From contig CANGGT010000017.1 in the NCBI GenBank assembly GCA_947453375.1, forward strand, positions 1 to 35,668: a stretch of 35,668 bases of DNA, given 5' to 3'. Positions 32,860-35,668 of the stretch are shown here, piece by piece (position 1 is the first letter of the stretch; the number at the start of each line of letters is the position of its first letter). The notes under the pieces are model-generated. The model was not told the DNA's origin, did no database searches, and was given only the letters and a program-made list of their open reading frames with translations. The position numbers and the translations under genes are program-made. Source of the stretch: Planctomycetaceae bacterium (GTDB taxonomy: Bacteria > Planctomycetota > Planctomycetia > Pirellulales > UBA1268).

Positions 32860-34167
32860 ATGGATCGGACCCGCGACGGCTCCAGACAACAACCCTCCCA
32901 AAGGGTGGGCGATCGCCTCCTCCCGCTCCCGCTCGGGCCCGGTCTTTTTCGCTTGCCGTTCGTTGGCGACGCACCCCGGTTTCTTTTCGACAAGCCGGGA
33001 TTTCTCGCGGCGTGCCAGCGGCGATTCGGTGATACCGTCCGACTCGATATCGGAGGACCGACGCTGCTCCTCGCCGATCCGGCCGATGTCCGTCACGTGC
33101 TCGTCTCGGGAGCCGACGCTTACGGCAAGAGCCCACAGATCGTCGGATCCGCCGCACGGAAGGCGCTCGGCGACAACCTCTTCACCGCCAACGGAGACCA
33201 TCATCTGAGTCTCCGTCGCGACACGGCCCGCGTCTTCCGCCCCCGACTGGTGGCCGCTCGACTGCCGTTGATCGAGCGCCGTTGTGAAGAATTCGTGGAT
33301 GGAGCGCTGGCCCGGGGCGAGATCGATTCACGATCCCACGTCGCTCCGTGGGGCGCCAGGTGCGTCGTGGAGACGCTCCTCGGCGCCGACATCGGCGGGC
33401 TCGACAGGTGTTGGCCCGGGGCGTTGGAAAGACGCCGGCGCGATGTCGAGACGATGGTGGCAAGGCAAAGTCTGCCCCTCGTCAGGCGGTTGGCGACACG
33501 CAAGCCCATCGATGCCGAACTCGCGGCGCTTGTCGACGATGCGCTGGTCAAGACGGAAGACACGGACGCGCCGCTTCGGGGCCTTGCCTTGTCGATGTCG
33601 GCCGTCCCTCCGGCCGACATCCGTGATCAAGTCGTGTCGTTGCTCCTGGCGGCCTACGAGACGACCGTGATGATGCTCGTGTGGACGCTCGAGAGTCTCG
33701 CCCGGCATCCCGAGTGGCAGTCGCCGTGCGAGGAGCGGTCGGTGGCGGATCGCGTGCTCTCGGAATCGCTACGGCTCGCGCCCCCCACGTGGCTCGTGGT
33801 GCGGATCGCTCGGGAATCAGACGCCCTCCCGAGCGGTGTCCTCGTTCCGGCCGGGTGCAAGATCTATCTCTCCCCCTACGTGTCCCATCGTCGCGGCGCC
33901 GCGTTCGCCCAGCCGGAGCGATTCGATCCTGACCGTTTTCTGCCCGATAGGCCCGTCGATCCGTTCAGCTATTTCCCGTTCGGAGCCGGGGCGAGAAGTT
34001 GCCTCGGCGAGGGGCTCGCCCGGGGCATCGGAGCGGCCTTCCTCATCGCCATGACGCGCCGCGCTGTGCTTGCGCCGATCGGGGCGCGGACGCCGCGGGC
34101 GATCGGCGGCCTGACGCTCCATCCTGCGCGTCCTGTCCGGATCACCGTCCTGCCGAAGCCACGCTGA
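32860..34167 (+). CDS. Cytochrome P450
   Basis: A 435-residue haem monooxygenase. The N-terminal proline-rich LPLPLGPGLFRLPFVGDAPRFLFDKPGF is typical of class with a membrane-distal entry. The I helix AAYETTVMMLVW (near residue 265) carries Glu-Thr-Thr in the oxygen-activation position. The ExxR pair is SESLRL (Glu302, Arg305), and the haem loop is FGAGARSCLG with Cys381 as the iron ligand (FxxGxRxCxG). All key residues are present. The start is uncertain: ATG 32860 and ATG 32815 are both in CATG palindromes shared with the divergent glycosyltransferase gene, and no strong ribosome site is present. The protein needs redox partners, which are not encoded here. Substrate unknown; the neighbouring glycosyltransferase and GNAT-like genes allow a small tailoring cluster, but this is inference. 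Confidence 0.93.
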   Translation: MDRTRDGSRQQPSQRVGDRLLPLPLGPGLFRLPFVGDAPRFLFDKPGFLAACQRRFGDTVRLDIGGPTLLLADPADVRHVLVSGADAYGKSPQIVGSAARKALGDNLFTANGDHHLSLRRDTARVFRPRLVAARLPLIERRCEEFVDGALARGEIDSRSHVAPWGARCVVETLLGADIGGLDRCWPGALERRRRDVETMVARQSLPLVRRLATRKPIDAELAALVDDALVKTEDTDAPLRGLALSMSAVPPADIRDQVVSLLLAAYETTVMMLVWTLESLARHPEWQSPCEERSVADRVLSESLRLAPPTWLVVRIARESDALPSGVLVPAGCKIYLSPYVSHRRGAAFAQPERFDPDRFLPDRPVDPFSYFPFGAGARSCLGEGLARGIGAAFLIAMTRRAVLAPIGARTPRAIGGLTLHPARPVRITVLPKPR

Positions 34168-34239
34168 GATTGCTCCCGCGGACCGGGCCGCCCATCGCCA
34201 GGGACGGAATGCCGGCGCGCGAGCGAATGCGTCCCCACA

Positions 34240-35319
34240 TCACGGGGCGCCTGTCGGCACGAGCCGGCCCCAGGCGGCCCGGAGTTGCTCCTCGCGCGGC
34301 AGCTCGAGGCGGGTGCCGGGGACGAGGCTGACGCGGGGGTCGAGCGTCCGGTTCCAGGCGAAGAGCGCCTTGTAAAGCCTGCCGTCGCCGTAGGTCGACT
34401 CCGCCACCGACCACCACGTATCCCCTTCGCAAACGACATAGCCGCCGCCGGCGTTCGGCATTTCGGCATCCCCGGCCGATCGCGCGTCGAGAGGGCGGGT
34501 GGCGGCCGCAGGGACGACGCCTGCGTCGCGGCGGTCGAAGCGGTCGGGGGCGCTCGCGAAGGCCGGACGCCGTTCGGAAAGCGGTTCGTCGTCGGGAGCA
34601 CGGAGTGGATTGGCGGCGAACCGCGAAGCCGGGGGAGCGGTATCGGCAGGCACTGGAGCGAGATCAGGGGGAGCGGTAGGGGCGAGGCGCTCGGTGGCGG
34701 GGAAGCGGGAAGCGCGCCGCGGTGCCGGCGCATCGCCGGTCGGTTCGGCATCGATCGCGGCGGCGACGTCGACGTTGGCGGGATCGTCCTGTCGGAACGA
34801 GGTCTGTTCGTCGCCCGGGGCGGCCGGAGGAAGGCCGAGGCTGCGGAAGGGGTCGGGGGGAATGGCCGCGGCAGGGGGCAGCGCGGTCAAGGCAGGGGGC
34901 TCGACGAGATCGAGCCCTCCGTCACCTGCCGATTCGAGGTGGATGTCGGGCCCGGCGCCATTCGGTGGGCGGGGAACGAGCAGCTTCATCGACAATACCC
35001 CGACAAACGCCCCGGCGAGGGTGCCGAGCATCGCCAGGAGGATCGTCTTCTCGCGGCGGCCGCTGCGGCGGGGAGTTCCAGGCTGCGCAGCGGGCGTGGC
35101 TGCCACCGGTGACGGACGGGAGGGCGTACGCGGGACGGCTTGCGGGACCGCTTGCAGGCGGGGGGCCGACGCGTCGGCCGGAATGAGTGACGCCGAGGGA
35201 AGCGGGCGGGCGGCTGCACGCGGGGGCGGCTTGGGGATGCCCCGTTCCTCGAAGACCCGGGCGAGGCGTTCGTCGAGATCGTCGTCGCTGTCGGCGTCGT
35301 TGGCGTGGGCGTGGTCCAT
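34240..35319 (-). CDS. LysM-domain membrane protein, in the ftsL position
   Basis: A 359-residue protein. The N-terminal 90 residues are acidic then Pro/Ala-rich and probably cytoplasmic. A single membrane helix follows (about 92-114: TILLAMLGTLAGAFVGVLSM). A long Pro/Asp-rich linker leads to a C-terminal LysM domain (about 293-341: YVVCEGDTWWSVAESTYGDGRLYKALFAWN, then PGTRLELP), which would bind peptidoglycan. ATG 35319 has GGAGG 7 bases upstream. It lies directly downstream of rsmH on the same strand, where ftsL lies in the usual division/cell-wall cluster. No FtsL-like coiled coil is present. Planctomycetes of this group lack FtsZ, so a wall-binding envelope protein in this slot is plausible. 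The rest of the cluster does not follow; a P450 lies next to it. Confidence 0.85.
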   Translation of the reverse strand: MDHAHANDADSDDDLDERLARVFEERGIPKPPPRAAARPLPSASLIPADASAPRLQAVPQAVPRTPSRPSPVAATPAAQPGTPRRSGRREKTILLAMLGTLAGAFVGVLSMKLLVPRPPNGAGPDIHLESAGDGGLDLVEPPALTALPPAAAIPPDPFRSLGLPPAAPGDEQTSFRQDDPANVDVAAAIDAEPTGDAPAPRRASRFPATERLAPTAPPDLAPVPADTAPPASRFAANPLRAPDDEPLSERRPAFASAPDRFDRRDAGVVPAAATRPLDARSAGDAEMPNAGGGYVVCEGDTWWSVAESTYGDGRLYKALFAWNRTLDPRVSLVPGTRLELPREEQLRAAWGRLVPTGAP

Positions 35320-35488
35320 GCGTCCGCCTCCGGGCGATCGGTGCTTCCTGACAAAGCCGTGCAACGTGGGCACGCCCCGCGGCGAGCGTTCGGGCAGGGG
35401 CCTCGTTCAGGGGTTGCCGGGGGCGGGGATTCTGCCCACACCGACGCTCTGGCGGAAGGGGAAAATCCCCGGGAGACGCCCGCTGATG

Positions 35489-35668
35489 TCAGCTTGCGCC
35501 GGCCGGAACGAGCGGATCGGGGAGGCGTCGGGCGGCCCGGAGCCGGGCCGATCGGCTGCGGGGATTGCGTCCCACCTCCTCCTCGGAGGCCTCGACGGGG
35601 GAACGCGTGAGGCACTCCCACACCTGCGTGTTGCGGAAGGCCTGCTTCACGAGCCGATCTTCGAGCGA
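35489..35668 (-). CDS. rsmH: rsmH, 16S rRNA m4C1402 methyltransferase, C-terminal part
   Basis: The last 59 residues of RsmH (MraW), cut by the window edge; the 5' part lies to the right. The family's C-terminal pattern is clear: [13 protein letters not shown] as [12 protein letters not shown], then [28 protein letters not shown]. The enzyme methylates N4 of C1402 in 16S rRNA using S-adenosylmethionine. The stop TGA is at 35489-35491. A 169-base gap with no gene that I can see separates it from the LysM gene. Confidence 0.92.
   Translation of the reverse strand, partial: SLEDRLVKQAFRNTQVWECLTRSPVEASEEEVGRNPRSRSARLRAARRLPDPLVPAGAS

Overview
The window is about 35.7 kb of very GC-rich chromosome, most likely from a member of the Planctomycetota (Pirellulales-like). 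This rests on family content: a DUF1571 exported protein, a DUF6940 protein, a membrane/spermidine-synthase fusion, giant exported beta-rich proteins with C-terminal membrane segments, a LysM protein directly downstream of rsmH, and an antitoxin type often seen in this phylum. No rRNA, complete tRNA, CRISPR array or transposase is visible. Start codons are often GTG or TTG, and several were chosen from Shine-Dalgarno position.

Left part (1-10.1 kb): a small membrane protein, a fused membrane/spermidine-synthase-like protein, then a leftward unit with a large YhaN-type SMC-like ATPase preceded by its SbcD/Mre11-like partner. The partner appears to have lost almost every metal-binding residue. 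A hypothetical protein lies upstream of it, and an inositol-monophosphatase family enzyme diverges to the right.

Centre (10.3-20.2 kb): two translationally coupled giant genes (1203 and 2109 residues) encode exported, membrane-anchored proteins. The second looks like two tandem relatives fused end to end, with a membrane region and a second signal-peptide-like segment in the middle. A secreted HExxH metallopeptidase follows.

Accessory region (21.45-27.3 kb): short, unrelated, mostly rightward genes: two hypothetical membrane or exported proteins, a MazEF-like toxin-antitoxin pair, an SGNH hydrolase, a small membrane protein with a disrupted downstream part, a DUF6940 protein, and a leftward TerB-like/PH-like/HNH protein. 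Several of the gene units are bounded by copies of a related word (GGCGGATAGG type), and one copy is framed by an exact inverted 7-mer pair. A gene-cassette-like array is the most interesting hypothesis of the window, but it is not proven here.

Right part (27.3-35.7 kb): a leftward lipid unit (MBL hydrolase, PlsC-like acyltransferase, CdsA-like cytidylyltransferase), an exported DUF1571 protein, a BioF2/GNAT-like protein, a family 2 glycosyltransferase divergent from a cytochrome P450, and at the edge a LysM membrane protein downstream of the 3' end of rsmH, in the place where ftsL stands in the usual division/cell-wall cluster.
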